Assembly (NCBI RefSeq): GCF_019802285.1
Contig: NZ_JAIEUJ010000001.1
Location: forward strand, 806,001-870,000
DNA length: 64,000 bases
Direction: 5' to 3'
Source: Novilysobacter antarcticus
GTDB taxonomy: Bacteria; Pseudomonadota; Gammaproteobacteria; Xanthomonadales; Xanthomonadaceae
The position numbers were made by a program, and so were the translations under genes. Of the stretch, positions 26,669 through 36,760 are shown one piece after another. The notes below the pieces were generated by a model, which saw only the letters and a program-made list of their open reading frames with translations, was not told where the DNA came from and did no database searches. Position 1 is the stretch's first letter. Every line of letters begins with the position of its first letter.

Positions 26669-28894
26669 TCAGAAGCTGCGGCTCGCGGAAACACCGACCT
26701 GCCAGTGGCGACCCGGCGCCGGCTCGTAAAAGCGCCCGTTGCCGTCATTGACGATCACCGAGCCGATGATGTCGCGGTCAAAGACGTTGTTGAGGCGTGC
26801 GAATCCGCGCCACTCCAGCCCGCCGGCCTGAAGACGGTGCTCGGCGGCCAGATCGAAGCGCGCGGCGGCAGGTGCGTACTCGGAGTTGGCATCATCCACG
26901 GCGATGCGGTCGGTGAACTGCGCTTCCAGCATCACGTCGGTCGAGGCAAGAGGGCTCCAGCGCAGCTCCGACCAGGCGGTATTGCGCGCCAGGCCCGGGA
27001 TGCGACGCCCGGCCTCGATGAGGAGGCTGTCGTCGCCGCAGGGCGGCGTGCCGCACGCGGCAAAATCAGTCAGATACTCGGCGTCCAGGAAGGTGTAGGC
27101 GCCGGACAGATGCCACTGCGGGGCAAACTCGATCGTGCCGGCCAGTTCGACGCCCCGGCGGCGCGACACCCCGGCGTTGCCGTAGACGCTGCGTCCGCCC
27201 TGATTGGCGATCACCACCAGTTCGTCGCGGGTCCGGCTCTGGAACACCGCACCGGACCACTCCCAGGTGTCACGCCGTGCACGGACGCCGGCTTCAATGT
27301 TGCGGCTGCGCGCCGGGGCGAGGCCGTCGTTCAGGCCGCTGCGGCCGTCATCGCGATAGGCCAACTCGGACAAGGTTGGCGTCTCGAACCCGGCTCCCGC
27401 GTTGGCATAAACGCTCAACCACGGCGTGGCCCGGAACAACACCCCGGCCACCGGCGAGGTGCGCGCGTAGTCCAGCGAACCACTGTCATCGGGGTTGTCG
27501 GCGGTCACGTAATGGTCGCGCGAGCCGAATCGCACCTGGCTGCGCCGGGCCCCCAGGTTGATCCGCCAGCGCTCGGCGGGCGCCCACTCGGCCTGGGCAT
27601 AGGCATCGCGGGCGGTGACCCGGTCAACCTGGTCACGCCGGAGCTTGCCAACCACACCAATCCGGTCGCCGATGAAATTCTCGAACCCGCGCCGGCGCTC
27701 CTCGGACACCTGGTACTCCAGCCCGGTGGTCAGCGAAAACGGCCGCTCCAGCAGCGTTGAGGCCCATTGCCAACGCAAATCGGCGCCGCTGTAGTCGCGG
27801 TCCAGATCGATCGCCCCGCCGCCATGCATCGGGTTCTTGCGTTGAACGATGACCGGCACGGACAGCATCTGGGTGGTCTTGCGGCTGCCCGCATGCGCGG
27901 TCAGGCGCACCGTCTGGGATTCACCCAGCGCCTGCTCGATCTGGGCGCCGGCCTGTCCCTGGCGGACCGTCTTGCGGGTATCGAAGGCAAGCGCGCCCTC
28001 ACTGGCCGCGCGACGGTCGCCGCGCACCTGGCTCGCCGTCAGTCCCTGTGGATCGTCGGCCTCCAGGTCCAGACCGTTGACCAGCACGGTGTAGCGGGTC
28101 CCTGTCCCGGCAACGCCCTTGATCACCGCCTGACCACTGCGCCGGTGCGAACGACTGTGGCGTCGATAGCCGTCGCTGCGCACGTCGGTGAAATCACTCA
28201 CGAGACTCCCATCGCCGTGGCGACCCCAGGGTGACTGGAACGACAGCGAGCCCTGCTGCAAGCCGTAACCGCCCACGACCAGGCCCGCCGAAGCCGTCGG
28301 TTCGGCCGGCGCCGCTGCGGTGAATAGCGAGATCACCCCGCCAGACGCATTGCCGTACAGGGCGGAAAACGGTCCGCGCAATACTTCGATGCGCTCCGCC
28401 GAGGCGATCGGAAAGTGGGATACCTGCCCCTGTCCGTCGGGCATCGTGGCCGGGATGCCATCGGTGTACAGCCTCACCCCACGCACGCCAAAGGTGGCGC
28501 GGGCGCCGAAGCCGCGAATCGAGATCTGCAGGTCCTGGGCGTCGTTCTGTCGATTGCGGGCGACCACGCCGGGTATCCGGCCCAGGCTCTCGGAGAGGTC
28601 AATGGCCGGGCGCGCCCGGTGGATGGCGTCGCTCTCGAGCACGTCGATCGCGGCCGGCACGACCAGGGCATCGGCAGGGATGCGCGTCGCTGACACCACC
28701 ACTGGCGCCAGTTCCACCGCCGACCCTGTAGGAACGCGGTGTTCGCTTGCGGAGAGACCGGCCGACTGCGCGTGCGCTGCCGAGTGAGACGAGAGCGCTA
28801 TCACGACGCAACAGTGCAGGAGAATCAGCGACGGCCAGGCGCGTCCAGGAGTATGTCCCACGTGGCAAACCTCGAATTTGAGCGCATAACGCAT
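26669..28894 (-). CDS. TonB-dependent outer-membrane receptor
   Basis: The protein has 741 residues. A signal region (about residues 1-43) is followed by a TonB-box-like L-A-P-V-V-V-S-A-T, a plug domain with I-S-I-R-G-F-G-A-R and R-I-E-V-L-R-G-P-F-S-A-L-Y-G-N-A-S-G-G-V, and a beta-barrel ending in aromatic F (A-S-R-S-F). It imports a siderophore, metal complex or other large ligand using TonB energy; the ligand is not evident from the sequence. No Fur box or riboswitch is obvious in the 290 bases upstream (28895-29184). It is divergent from the RND operon. Confidence 0.9.
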   Translation of the reverse strand: MRYALKFEVCHVGHTPGRAWPSLILLHCCVVIALSSHSAAHAQSAGLSASEHRVPTGSAVELAPVVVSATRIPADALVVPAAIDVLESDAIHRARPAIDLSESLGRIPGVVARNRQNDAQDLQISIRGFGARATFGVRGVRLYTDGIPATMPDGQGQVSHFPIASAERIEVLRGPFSALYGNASGGVISLFTAAAPAEPTASAGLVVGGYGLQQGSLSFQSPWGRHGDGSLVSDFTDVRSDGYRRHSRSHRRSGQAVIKGVAGTGTRYTVLVNGLDLEADDPQGLTASQVRGDRRAASEGALAFDTRKTVRQGQAGAQIEQALGESQTVRLTAHAGSRKTTQMLSVPVIVQRKNPMHGGGAIDLDRDYSGADLRWQWASTLLERPFSLTTGLEYQVSEERRRGFENFIGDRIGVVGKLRRDQVDRVTARDAYAQAEWAPAERWRINLGARRSQVRFGSRDHYVTADNPDDSGSLDYARTSPVAGVLFRATPWLSVYANAGAGFETPTLSELAYRDDGRSGLNDGLAPARSRNIEAGVRARRDTWEWSGAVFQSRTRDELVVIANQGGRSVYGNAGVSRRRGVELAGTIEFAPQWHLSGAYTFLDAEYLTDFAACGTPPCGDDSLLIEAGRRIPGLARNTAWSELRWSPLASTDVMLEAQFTDRIAVDDANSEYAPAAARFDLAAEHRLQAGGLEWRGFARLNNVFDRDIIGSVIVNDGNGRFYEPAPGRHWQVGVSASRSF

Positions 28895-29096
28895 CTGAGT
28901 AAGGACGCGCAGCCTAACCCGGTTCGGGGGAGGTCCTTGTCTTCAGGCGTGAAAAAACACCCGAACGCACGAAATCACTCTTACTTCAAGTCCCTTCCGC
29001 GAGTATTGGCGAGTTCAGCGGCGTGCGCCTCGTGATCCAGATTCGTCAAATACTCGTACGGCTTAAGTTGCCTGTTCAGGATTCGCACGCAGCCCG

Positions 29097-29125
29097 TTGA
29101 CAATAAAAGAATGATCGTTCATTCT
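29097..29125 (+). promoter_or_regulatory. RND operon promoter overlapped by a TetR-type operator
   Basis: A consensus -35 TTGACA (29097-29102) is followed after 17 bases by a -10-like CATTCT (29120-29125). Between and over them lies the inverted repeat GAATGA-TCGT-TCATTC (29109-29124), with perfect 6-bp arms, the layout of a TetR repressor site that blocks polymerase. The operon's last gene encodes a TetR regulator, the likely ligand. Binding is inferred. Confidence 0.72.
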
Positions 29126-29184
29126 CCCCCGGTCAGAGCGGCCGCCCCGCTCCTTTTTTTATCCCATTTTTTGAGTCCAGTCCC

Positions 29185-30468
29185 ATGCCCAGGTCCCCAC
29201 GTCACTTGGTTTTTCTGCCGTTGGCGCTTGCCGTCGCCTTGGCCGCCTGCGGTGGCGAGCCAGACGCCCAGCAGCGGCCCGCAACCCCGGTCACCGTGGT
29301 GACGCTTGCCCCCGAAACCACGACGCTGACACGGGAGTTGCCCGGCAGGACCAACGCCTTCCAGATAGCCGAGGTGCGCCCGCAGGTGACCGGCATCGTT
29401 GCCAAGCGGCTGTTCCAGGAGGGCGGCATGGTCAAGGCAGGCCAGCCGTTGTATCAGTTGGACAACGCGGCCTATAAGGCGTCCGCCGCCACCGCCCAGG
29501 CCCAGCTGGCTCGGGCGAAGGCGACGCTGGTCGCAGCGCGCCTCACTGCGGCCCGCTCCGCTGAACTGGCCAAGATCGACGCGGTAAGTAAGCAGGACAA
29601 CGAGAATGCGACCGCCGCTCTGCGGCAGGCCGAAGCGGAAGTCGCCGCCGGCCAGGCCGCCGTGCAGAGCGCGCAGGTGACCCTGGGTTTCGCCCACATC
29701 ACCTCGCCCATCAGCGGCCGCATCGGCAAATCCTCGGTTACGCAGGGCGCGCTGGTGACCGCCAACCAGCCCGAGGCGCTGGCGACCGTGCAGCAGCTGG
29801 ACCCGATCTACGTGGACCTGACCCAGTCCGCCAGCGAGCTGCTTCAGCTGCGCAAGGGGCTGGCATCCGGAACCCTGGAGGACGGCCGCAGCCTGCCCGT
29901 CACGATACTGCTGGAGGACGGAACCGAGTTCGCGCACAAGGGCGAGTTGGAGTTCTCCGAGGTCAGCGTCGACCCGACTACCGGCAGCTACGCGCTGCGG
30001 GTCAAGGTGGATAATCCGGACGACCTGCTCTTGCCGGGCATGTACGTGCGCGCGGTGATCGGCGGCGGTGTCCGCCAGAACGCGATCCTGGTGCCCCAGC
30101 AGGGCATCACCCGGGATCCCAAGGGCAACGCGACGGCAATGGTCGTCAACGCCGAGAACAAGGTTGAGGTTCGCCAGGTCAAGGTCAACCGCACCGTCGG
30201 CGACAAGTGGCTTGTGGATGAAGGCCTGGTGGCAGGCGATCGCGTGATCGTCGAGGGCCTGCAGAAGGTGCAGCCCGACGCGCCGGTGCAACCAACAGAA
30301 GCAGGCGACGCGCCACAAGCACCGGCTGCCCAAAGCGGCGCCGGCGCGCCAGCGGCCGCACAGCCGGCCGCCGCCTCACCCGATGCACCCAACCCCGATG
30401 CCGCTGACCCGGCGACACCCGCCGATGCAGCCACGCCCGCTGACGACGCGCCGGCCGCGCAGCAGTAA
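29185..30468 (+). CDS. RND efflux periplasmic adaptor subunit (AcrA/MexA type)
   Basis: The protein has 427 residues. It is a lipoprotein (L-A-A-C, C22) with barrel-sandwich hybrid halves around P-Q-V-T-G-I-V and [10 protein letters not shown], separated by an Ala-rich alpha-hairpin (about 95-165), followed by beta-barrel and membrane-proximal domains. It bridges the pump and the outer-membrane channel. The last roughly 60 residues are an unusual Ala/Pro/Asp-rich, probably disordered tail. First gene of the four-gene operon, 14 bases before the pump gene, behind the TetR-type operator. Drug range cannot be predicted. Confidence 0.93.
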   Translation: MPRSPRHLVFLPLALAVALAACGGEPDAQQRPATPVTVVTLAPETTTLTRELPGRTNAFQIAEVRPQVTGIVAKRLFQEGGMVKAGQPLYQLDNAAYKASAATAQAQLARAKATLVAARLTAARSAELAKIDAVSKQDNENATAALRQAEAEVAAGQAAVQSAQVTLGFAHITSPISGRIGKSSVTQGALVTANQPEALATVQQLDPIYVDLTQSASELLQLRKGLASGTLEDGRSLPVTILLEDGTEFAHKGELEFSEVSVDPTTGSYALRVKVDNPDDLLLPGMYVRAVIGGGVRQNAILVPQQGITRDPKGNATAMVVNAENKVEVRQVKVNRTVGDKWLVDEGLVAGDRVIVEGLQKVQPDAPVQPTEAGDAPQAPAAQSGAGAPAAAQPAAASPDAPNPDAADPATPADAATPADDAPAAQQ

Positions 30469-30482
30469 GCAGAGAATCCCCC

Positions 30483-33400
30483 ATGGCTCACTTCTTCATT
30501 GACCGCCCGATTTTTGCCTGGGTGATCGCGATCATCGTGATGCTCGCCGGCTCGCTGGCGATCTTCACCCTGCCCATCTCCCAGTACCCGACGATCGCGC
30601 CGCCGACCGTGTCGATCAGCGCCAACTATCCCGGCGCTTCGGCCAAGGTCGTCGAGGACTCGGTGACCCAGATCATCGAGCAGAACCTGAAAGGCCTGGA
30701 CGGGTTGCTGTACTTCTCCTCCACCAGTGAGGCCAACGGCACCGCGTCGATCACGCTGACCTTCGAGGAAGGCACCGACCCGGATACGGCCCAGGTGCAG
30801 GTGCAAAACAAGCTTCAGTCCGCCATGCCGCTGATGCCGCAGGAAGTGCAGCGCCAGGGCGTCAATGTCAGCAAGTCCGCGAGCGGATTCCTGCAGGTCA
30901 TCGGCTTCGTGTCCGAGGACGGCAGCATGGAGAAGGACGATATCGCCGACTACGTCGGGGCCAACATCGCCGATCCGCTCAGCCGCGTTCCCGGGGTCGG
31001 CAACATCCAGGTGTTCGGTGCCAAATACGCGATGCGCATCTGGCTGGACCCCGACAAGCTGGATACCTATGCCCTGACGCCGGCCGACATCACCACCGCC
31101 CTGCAGGCCCAGAACGCCCAGGTGGCGGTGGGCACGCTGGGCGGCGCGCCGGCGATCGACGGCCAGCAGATCAACGCGACCATCACCGCGCAGGATCGTC
31201 TGCAGACACCGGAACAATTCCGCGACATCATGCTGCGCAACAACAAGGACGGCTCGGTGCTGCGCCTGGGCGACGTCGCCCGGGTCGAGCTGGGCGCGGA
31301 AAACTACGAGTTCATCACCCGCTACAACGGCCAGACCGCGACCGGTGTGGCCATCTCGCTGGCCACTGGTGCTAATGCCCTGGACACCGCCGATGGCGTC
31401 AAGGCCACGCTTGAGGAGCTGAAGCCGTTCTTCCCGCCGGGCCTGGTGGCGGTTACCCCGTTCGACACCACCCCGTTTGTCCGCGTCGCGATCAAGGGCG
31501 TGATCATGACGCTGATCGAGGCGATCGTGCTCGTGTTCCTCGTGATGTACCTGTTCCTGCAGAACTTCCGCGCCACGCTCATCCCGACCATCGCCGTTCC
31601 GGTGGTGCTGCTGGGAACCTTCGGCATTCTGGCGGCACTGGGCTTCTCGGTGAACATGTTGACCATGTTCGCGATGGTGCTCGCCATTGGGCTGTTGGTG
31701 GACGACGCCATCGTGGTGGTCGAAAACGTCGAGCGACTGATGTCCGAGGAAGGCCTGTCGCCACTGGAGGCCTCTCGCAAGTCGATGACGCAGATCACCG
31801 GCGCACTGGTCGGTATTGGCGTCGTGCTTTCGGCCGTATTCATTCCGATGGCATTCCTGGGCGGGTCCACCGGCGTCATCTATCGCCAGTTCTCCGCCAC
31901 CATCGTCTCCGCCATGGCTCTGTCGGTGATGGTTGCAATCGTGCTGACACCGGCACTGTGCGCGACCATGCTCAAGCCCATCAAGGAGGGTGAACACGGC
32001 AAGACGACCGGCTTCTTTGGCTGGTTCAACCGCCACTTCGACAGCGGCAGCGCCAAGTACCAGCGTGGCGTACGTTCGATCATCGGCCGCCGCAAGCGCT
32101 ACATGGGCATCTTCGCCCTGATGGTGCTGCTGATGGGCCTGCTGTTCCTGCGCCTGCCCAGTTCGTTCCTGCCGCCCGAGGACCAGGGCGTGCTGTTCTC
32201 CGAGATCGTGGCCCCGGTCGGTGCCACGCAGGAGCGCACCATGGAGTCCGTCAAGAAGGTCGAGAACTACTTCCTCGAGAATGAGAAGGACGCCGTGGAG
32301 TCGGTGTTCTCCATCCAGGGCTTCAGCTTCAGCGGCACCGGCCAGAACAGCGGCATGGCCTTCATCAAGCTCAAGGACTGGAGCGAGCGAACCGACAAGG
32401 ACCTTGCCGCCACTGCGGTTGCCGGTCGCGCCATGATGGGCCTGTCCGGCATCAAGGACGCATTCGCGTTTGCCTTCTCCCCGCCGGCGATTCCGGAATT
32501 GGGCACGTCGGCCGGCTTTACGATGTACCTGAAAGACAACGCGGGCATGGGCCACGACGCCCTCATCAACGCACGCAACCAGTTGCTCGGGGCTGCCGCC
32601 CAGGATCCGATGCTGGTCAACGTTCGCCCCAACGGCAAGGAAGACGCGCCCCAGCTGCGACTGGACATCGATCAGCAAAAGGCTGCCGCATTGGGGCTGT
32701 CCGCTGCGCAGATCAATGCGACGCTTGCGGCCGCATGGGGTGGCCAGTACATCGATGACTTCATCGATCGCGGCCGGGTCAAGCGGGTGATGTTGCAGGC
32801 CGATGCGCCCTTCCGCATGGTGCCGGAGGACTTCAATCGCTGGTCGGTGCGCAACAACCAAGGCGAGATGGTGCCCTTCTCGGCCTTTGGCACCTCGCGC
32901 TGGGAGTACGGTTCCCCACGCCTCGAGCGTTACAACGGCGTGCCGGCGGTGGAAATCAACGGCGAGGCGGCACCGGGCGAGAGTTCCGGTGCGGCGATGG
33001 ACCGTGTCGAAGAGCTTGCGGCGCAACTGCCGCCGGGTTTCGACATCGAGTGGACCGGACTGTCCTACCAGGAGCGCGCGGCCGGTGCGCAGACCCCGCT
33101 GCTGTACACCCTTTCGTTGCTGATCGTGTTCCTGGCGCTGGCGGCGCTGTACGAAAGCTGGACCATTCCGACCGCAGTGCTGATGGTGGCCCCACTGGGC
33201 ATCCTGGGTACCGCATTGGCAGCATCGTTGCGCGGGATGGAGCGTGACGTCTACTTCCAGGTCGCGATGTTGACGACAGTGGGCCTGACCAGCAAGAACG
33301 CGATCATGATCATCACCTTTGCCCGTGACCACATGGTCGAGGACGGGATGGATCTCATCCGCGCCACGATGCAGGCCGTGCACGAGCGTCTGCGTCCCAT

Positions 33401-33638
33401 CCTGATGACCTCGCTGGCCTTCGGCATGGGCGTGCTGCCGCTGGCCATTGCCAGCGGGGCCGGCTCGGGCGCGCAGCGTGCGATCGGCACCGGCGTACTC
33501 GGCGGCATGATTGTCGGGTCTCTGCTGGGTCTGTTCTTCGTTCCGCTCTTCTTCGTGGTGATCGAGTTGCTGTTTGACCGTGACCTGCGCAAACCCGCTG
33601 CCGAAGCTCTGGCAGCAGGAGACGACCGCAATGCATAA
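30483..33638 (+). CDS. RND multidrug efflux permease (AcrB/MexB type, HAE1)
   Basis: The protein has 1051 residues, the normal HAE1 length, with 12 transmembrane helices in two repeats and two large periplasmic loops. The proton relay is intact: D407 and D408 in [14 protein letters not shown], and K938 in G-L-T-S-K-N-A-I. The opening [14 protein letters not shown] is diagnostic. It pumps diverse amphiphilic compounds through the tripartite complex. Its stop codon overlaps the start of the outer-membrane factor gene by 8 bases. Confidence 0.96.
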   Translation: MAHFFIDRPIFAWVIAIIVMLAGSLAIFTLPISQYPTIAPPTVSISANYPGASAKVVEDSVTQIIEQNLKGLDGLLYFSSTSEANGTASITLTFEEGTDPDTAQVQVQNKLQSAMPLMPQEVQRQGVNVSKSASGFLQVIGFVSEDGSMEKDDIADYVGANIADPLSRVPGVGNIQVFGAKYAMRIWLDPDKLDTYALTPADITTALQAQNAQVAVGTLGGAPAIDGQQINATITAQDRLQTPEQFRDIMLRNNKDGSVLRLGDVARVELGAENYEFITRYNGQTATGVAISLATGANALDTADGVKATLEELKPFFPPGLVAVTPFDTTPFVRVAIKGVIMTLIEAIVLVFLVMYLFLQNFRATLIPTIAVPVVLLGTFGILAALGFSVNMLTMFAMVLAIGLLVDDAIVVVENVERLMSEEGLSPLEASRKSMTQITGALVGIGVVLSAVFIPMAFLGGSTGVIYRQFSATIVSAMALSVMVAIVLTPALCATMLKPIKEGEHGKTTGFFGWFNRHFDSGSAKYQRGVRSIIGRRKRYMGIFALMVLLMGLLFLRLPSSFLPPEDQGVLFSEIVAPVGATQERTMESVKKVENYFLENEKDAVESVFSIQGFSFSGTGQNSGMAFIKLKDWSERTDKDLAATAVAGRAMMGLSGIKDAFAFAFSPPAIPELGTSAGFTMYLKDNAGMGHDALINARNQLLGAAAQDPMLVNVRPNGKEDAPQLRLDIDQQKAAALGLSAAQINATLAAAWGGQYIDDFIDRGRVKRVMLQADAPFRMVPEDFNRWSVRNNQGEMVPFSAFGTSRWEYGSPRLERYNGVPAVEINGEAAPGESSGAAMDRVEELAAQLPPGFDIEWTGLSYQERAAGAQTPLLYTLSLLIVFLALAALYESWTIPTAVLMVAPLGILGTALAASLRGMERDVYFQVAMLTTVGLTSKNAIMIITFARDHMVEDGMDLIRATMQAVHERLRPILMTSLAFGMGVLPLAIASGAGSGAQRAIGTGVLGGMIVGSLLGLFFVPLFFVVIELLFDRDLRKPAAEALAAGDDRNA

Positions 33639-35070
33639 GCCACTCGTTACCGCGCTTGCGCTGGCTACCACCCTGTTCGTGTCGGGCTGCGCGATGCTCG
33701 AGCCGCGCGTGCCGGAAGTGGCCCCGGCGATCCCCGCCGAGTGGCCACTGCCGCCCACCACGTCGGCCGACTCGACGGCGCAGCCCACCACGGCCGTGGC
33801 GCCCCAGCTGGATCTGGGCACGATGCCGGTCGCCGACGTGGGCTGGCGGGATTTCTTCGTCGATCCGCATTTGGAACAGCTGATCGCGCAGGCGCTGGAG
33901 AACAACCGCGATCTGCGCGTTGCGATGCTCAACGTCGAGCGCGCCCGCTCCCAATACCGTATCCAACGCGCCGACCGGGTGCCCTCGCTGGGCGTCAGCG
34001 CGGAGCTGCAGCGCACCGGCGGCGACGCACCGGTCACCGACGTCTACACGGCCGGGCTCGGGATAGCGCAGTTCGAACTGGACCTGTTCGGCCGCGTGCG
34101 CAGCCTCAGCCACGCCGCGTTGCAAAGTTACTTCGCCAGCGAGGAATCGCGTCGCGCCGCGCAACTGGCGCTGGTGGCGGAAGTGGCCAACACCTACCTG
34201 ACGTTGGCGGCCGACCAGGAACTGCTTCGCGTCACCGAAGCGCGGCTGGCGAACCAGCAGGCCGCCTACGATCTGACCAGCAAGCGTTTCGAACTCGGCG
34301 CACTGTCGGCACTGGATCTTAACCAGGCCCGCACGACCGTCGAAGCCGCGCGCTCTGACGTCGCCCGTTTTGCCGGTCAGGTGGCGCAGGACATCAACGC
34401 ATTGACGTTGCTGGTCGGGGACACGATCGATCCGGCGCTGCTGCCGACCCGATTCGAGCCGAGCGTGAGCGGCTTGGCCGGACTGCCTGCCGGACTGCCC
34501 TCGAGCGTACTGCTGCGCCGACCGGACGTGATGTCGGCAGAGCATCGCCTGCTCGCGGCCAACGCCAACATCGGCGCCGCCCGTGCAGCGTTCTTCCCCT
34601 CGATCAGCCTAACCGGGTCGATTGGCTCCGCGAGCGACGAGTTGTCCGGTCTGTTCGAAGCCGGCAACGGCGTGTGGTCATTCATGCCGCGCATCAACCT
34701 GCCAATTTTCCAGGGCGGCCGACTGCGCGCCAACCTGGGCATGGCCACGGCGGATCGCGACATCGCTCTGGCCGAGTACGAGAAGTCGATCCAGAGCGGC
34801 TTCCGCGAAGTCGCCGATGCCCTGGCCCTGAGCCGGACCTTGGCCGATCAGCGTCTGGCCCAGGAAGCGTTGCTGGAGGCCGCGACCCGTACCAACGAGT
34901 TGTCGCAGGCCCGTTACGACGCCGGCCTGGACAGCTATCTCACCCTGCTGATCACCCAGCGAACGCTCTATGACGCCCAGCAGTCGTTGGTGGCAACACT
35001 GCTTGCCGAGCAGGCCAACCGGGTCACCCTGTACAAGGTGCTGGGCGGAGGCTGGGTCGAAGGCCAATGA
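33631..35070 (+). CDS. Outer-membrane efflux lipoprotein (NodT/OprM family)
   Basis: The protein has 479 residues starting at ATG 33631, 8 bases inside the pump gene. A lipoprotein signal ends S-G-C at residue 20. Two OEP repeats follow, with [11 protein letters not shown] in the first and [12 protein letters not shown] in the second, the standard NodT landmarks. It forms the trimeric exit duct of the RND pump. The stop overlaps the TetR gene by 4 bases (ATGA). Confidence 0.94.
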   Translation: MHKPLVTALALATTLFVSGCAMLEPRVPEVAPAIPAEWPLPPTTSADSTAQPTTAVAPQLDLGTMPVADVGWRDFFVDPHLEQLIAQALENNRDLRVAMLNVERARSQYRIQRADRVPSLGVSAELQRTGGDAPVTDVYTAGLGIAQFELDLFGRVRSLSHAALQSYFASEESRRAAQLALVAEVANTYLTLAADQELLRVTEARLANQQAAYDLTSKRFELGALSALDLNQARTTVEAARSDVARFAGQVAQDINALTLLVGDTIDPALLPTRFEPSVSGLAGLPAGLPSSVLLRRPDVMSAEHRLLAANANIGAARAAFFPSISLTGSIGSASDELSGLFEAGNGVWSFMPRINLPIFQGGRLRANLGMATADRDIALAEYEKSIQSGFREVADALALSRTLADQRLAQEALLEAATRTNELSQARYDAGLDSYLTLLITQRTLYDAQQSLVATLLAEQANRVTLYKVLGGGWVEGQ

Positions 35071-35684
35071 ACGCCGCGCCGGACATTCCTGGAGCCAACA
35101 AGGCCGAGGCACGCGTGGAAGCGCAACGCGAGCGGATTCTCGCTGCTGCGCAGAAATGCTTCGTCGAGCGCGGCTTCCACGGCGCCAGCATGGCCAATAT
35201 CGCCGAGACGGCCGGGATGAGTGCGGGCCTGATCTACCGCTACTTCGCCGGCAAGAGCCAGATCATCCTCGCCATCGTTGAGCACCAACTGTCGATGCTG
35301 CTCAACGACATCAACCTGAAGCGCAAGGTGGACATCACCGCGGAACTGATCGCCAGCTTCGATCGCGGTGGCGATGACCAGAGTCGGGGCATGAACCCGG
35401 CGCTGCTGCTGGAAATGTCGGCCGAGGCAACGCGCGACCCCAGCATTGCGGCCTCGCTGGACGGCTTCGACCGTGCCTTGCGGGGTGCACTGGCGGACTG
35501 GCTGGGCGAGGACGACGAAGACGGCCGTCCCGGTCTGCCGCAACCGCTGGCCCAGCAGCGCGCGCTGATGATGCAGGTGCTGTTTGAAGGCCTGAAGGTG
35601 CGCCAGACCCGCGAGCCCGATCTCGATCGCACCTTGCTTGAGGCGGCGCTACGCGAATTCGTGCCCCAGCTGCTGAAGGCGTAG
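35067..35684 (+). CDS. TetR-family regulator of the RND operon
   Basis: The protein has 205 residues. The N-terminal helix-turn-helix (about 15-62) contains I-L-A-A-A-Q-K-C-F-V-E-R-G-F, then A-N-I-A-E-T-A-G-M-S-A-G-L-I-Y-R-Y-F, typical of the family. The C-terminal ligand domain is helical and divergent. As the last gene of the efflux operon (4-base overlap) it most likely represses the operon through the inverted repeat at 29109-29124 and thus also itself, giving negative autoregulation. The inducing ligand is unknown. Confidence 0.92.
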   Translation: MNAAPDIPGANKAEARVEAQRERILAAAQKCFVERGFHGASMANIAETAGMSAGLIYRYFAGKSQIILAIVEHQLSMLLNDINLKRKVDITAELIASFDRGGDDQSRGMNPALLLEMSAEATRDPSIAASLDGFDRALRGALADWLGEDDEDGRPGLPQPLAQQRALMMQVLFEGLKVRQTREPDLDRTLLEAALREFVPQLLKA

Positions 35685-35730
35685 CGGGTGACGCTGCGGT
35701 AGATTGACCGTCCCACCACGGAGGTCTCCC

Positions 35731-36684
35731 ATGCAGAAGCGTTCCCTTGGCAAAACCGGCCTTGAGATTGCCCCGCTGGTACTCGGCGGCAACGTGTTCG
35801 GCTGGACTGTGGACCAGGAGCAGTCCTTCGCCCTGCTGGACCGTTTCATCGATGCGGGTCTGGATGCGATCGACACAGCAGATTCCTACTCCACCTGGGT
35901 GCCGGGCAATCACGGCGGGGAGTCGGAAACCATCATCGGCCAGTGGCTGAAGGCACGTGGCGCCCGCGACCGGGTGACCCTCATCACCAAGGTCGGGTCC
36001 AAGCTGGGTGACTTCGAACGCGGTTTGCGCGGCCTTGACGTAATCGCCCGCGCCGAGGACTCGCTCCGGCGTCTGCAGACCGACCACATCGACCTCTATC
36101 TCAGCCACTGGCCCGACCCTGCCACGCCTTACGAGGAAACCCTGCGCGCTTACGAGCAGCTCATCGCAGAGGGCAAGGTGGGGGCGATCGGTGCGTCCAA
36201 CCTTGATGCCGCGCAGCTGCGCGAGGCACTGGCAGTGGCCGACCAGCTGGGCCTGCCCCGCTACGCGGTGCAACAGCCCGAGTACAACCTCTACGACCGC
36301 GCCGGCTTCGAGTCCGGACTACGCGAGCTGTGCATCGCCGAAGGCCAGGGCGTCATCACCTATTACAGCCTCGCCTCCGGCTTCCTGACGGGCAAATACC
36401 GCTCCAGTGATGACCTGGGCAAGAGTGTGCGCGGGGAAGGCGTGGCGAAATATCTGGATGCGCGTGGAATGAGGATACTGGCTGCGCTGGACCGGGTTTC
36501 CCAGACCCACAACGCGGCGCCGGCGGAGGTGGCCCTCGCGTGGCTGATGGCCCGCGAAGGAGTTACGGCACCGATCGCCAGTGCAACCTCGGCAGAGCAA
36601 CTCGACAGCCTGGTGCGTGCTACTCGACTGGTCCTGGACGAGGCCGACCGCGAGATCCTGGATACCGCGAGCGCACCCGGCTGA
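35731..36684 (+). CDS. Aldo/keto reductase
   Basis: The protein has 317 residues and starts at ATG 35731 with GGAGG about 7 bases upstream. It is an (alpha/beta)8 NADPH-dependent oxidoreductase. D-A-I-D-T-A-D-S-Y carries the catalytic Asp and Tyr, V-T-L-I-T-K-V-G the Lys, and D-L-Y-L-S-H-W the His. A-L-A-W-L-M-A-R and P-I-A-S-A-T-S follow near the cofactor site. The natural substrate is unknown. It lies 46 bases after tetR and could be read through from it, although it is not coupled. Confidence 0.9.
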   Translation: MQKRSLGKTGLEIAPLVLGGNVFGWTVDQEQSFALLDRFIDAGLDAIDTADSYSTWVPGNHGGESETIIGQWLKARGARDRVTLITKVGSKLGDFERGLRGLDVIARAEDSLRRLQTDHIDLYLSHWPDPATPYEETLRAYEQLIAEGKVGAIGASNLDAAQLREALAVADQLGLPRYAVQQPEYNLYDRAGFESGLRELCIAEGQGVITYYSLASGFLTGKYRSSDDLGKSVRGEGVAKYLDARGMRILAALDRVSQTHNAAPAEVALAWLMAREGVTAPIASATSAEQLDSLVRATRLVLDEADREILDTASAPG

Positions 36685-36760
36685 CCGACGCCCTCCACGT
36701 CCCGTCGTCAGCCTCCGATTGCCACCTGGCCCCAGTCCCGGAGCCAGCCGGTGCGGCGCG

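Noticed and set aside
28895-29096. Possible riboswitch (such as cobalamin) upstream of the TonB receptor
   Set aside because: I could not find a B12-box-like core or a convincing multi-stem layout in this stretch.
29988-34037. 1349-residue open frame on the minus strand
   Set aside because: It is antisense to the RND adaptor, pump and outer-membrane factor, whose domains and motifs are unmistakable. High GC removes stop codons from the opposite strand.
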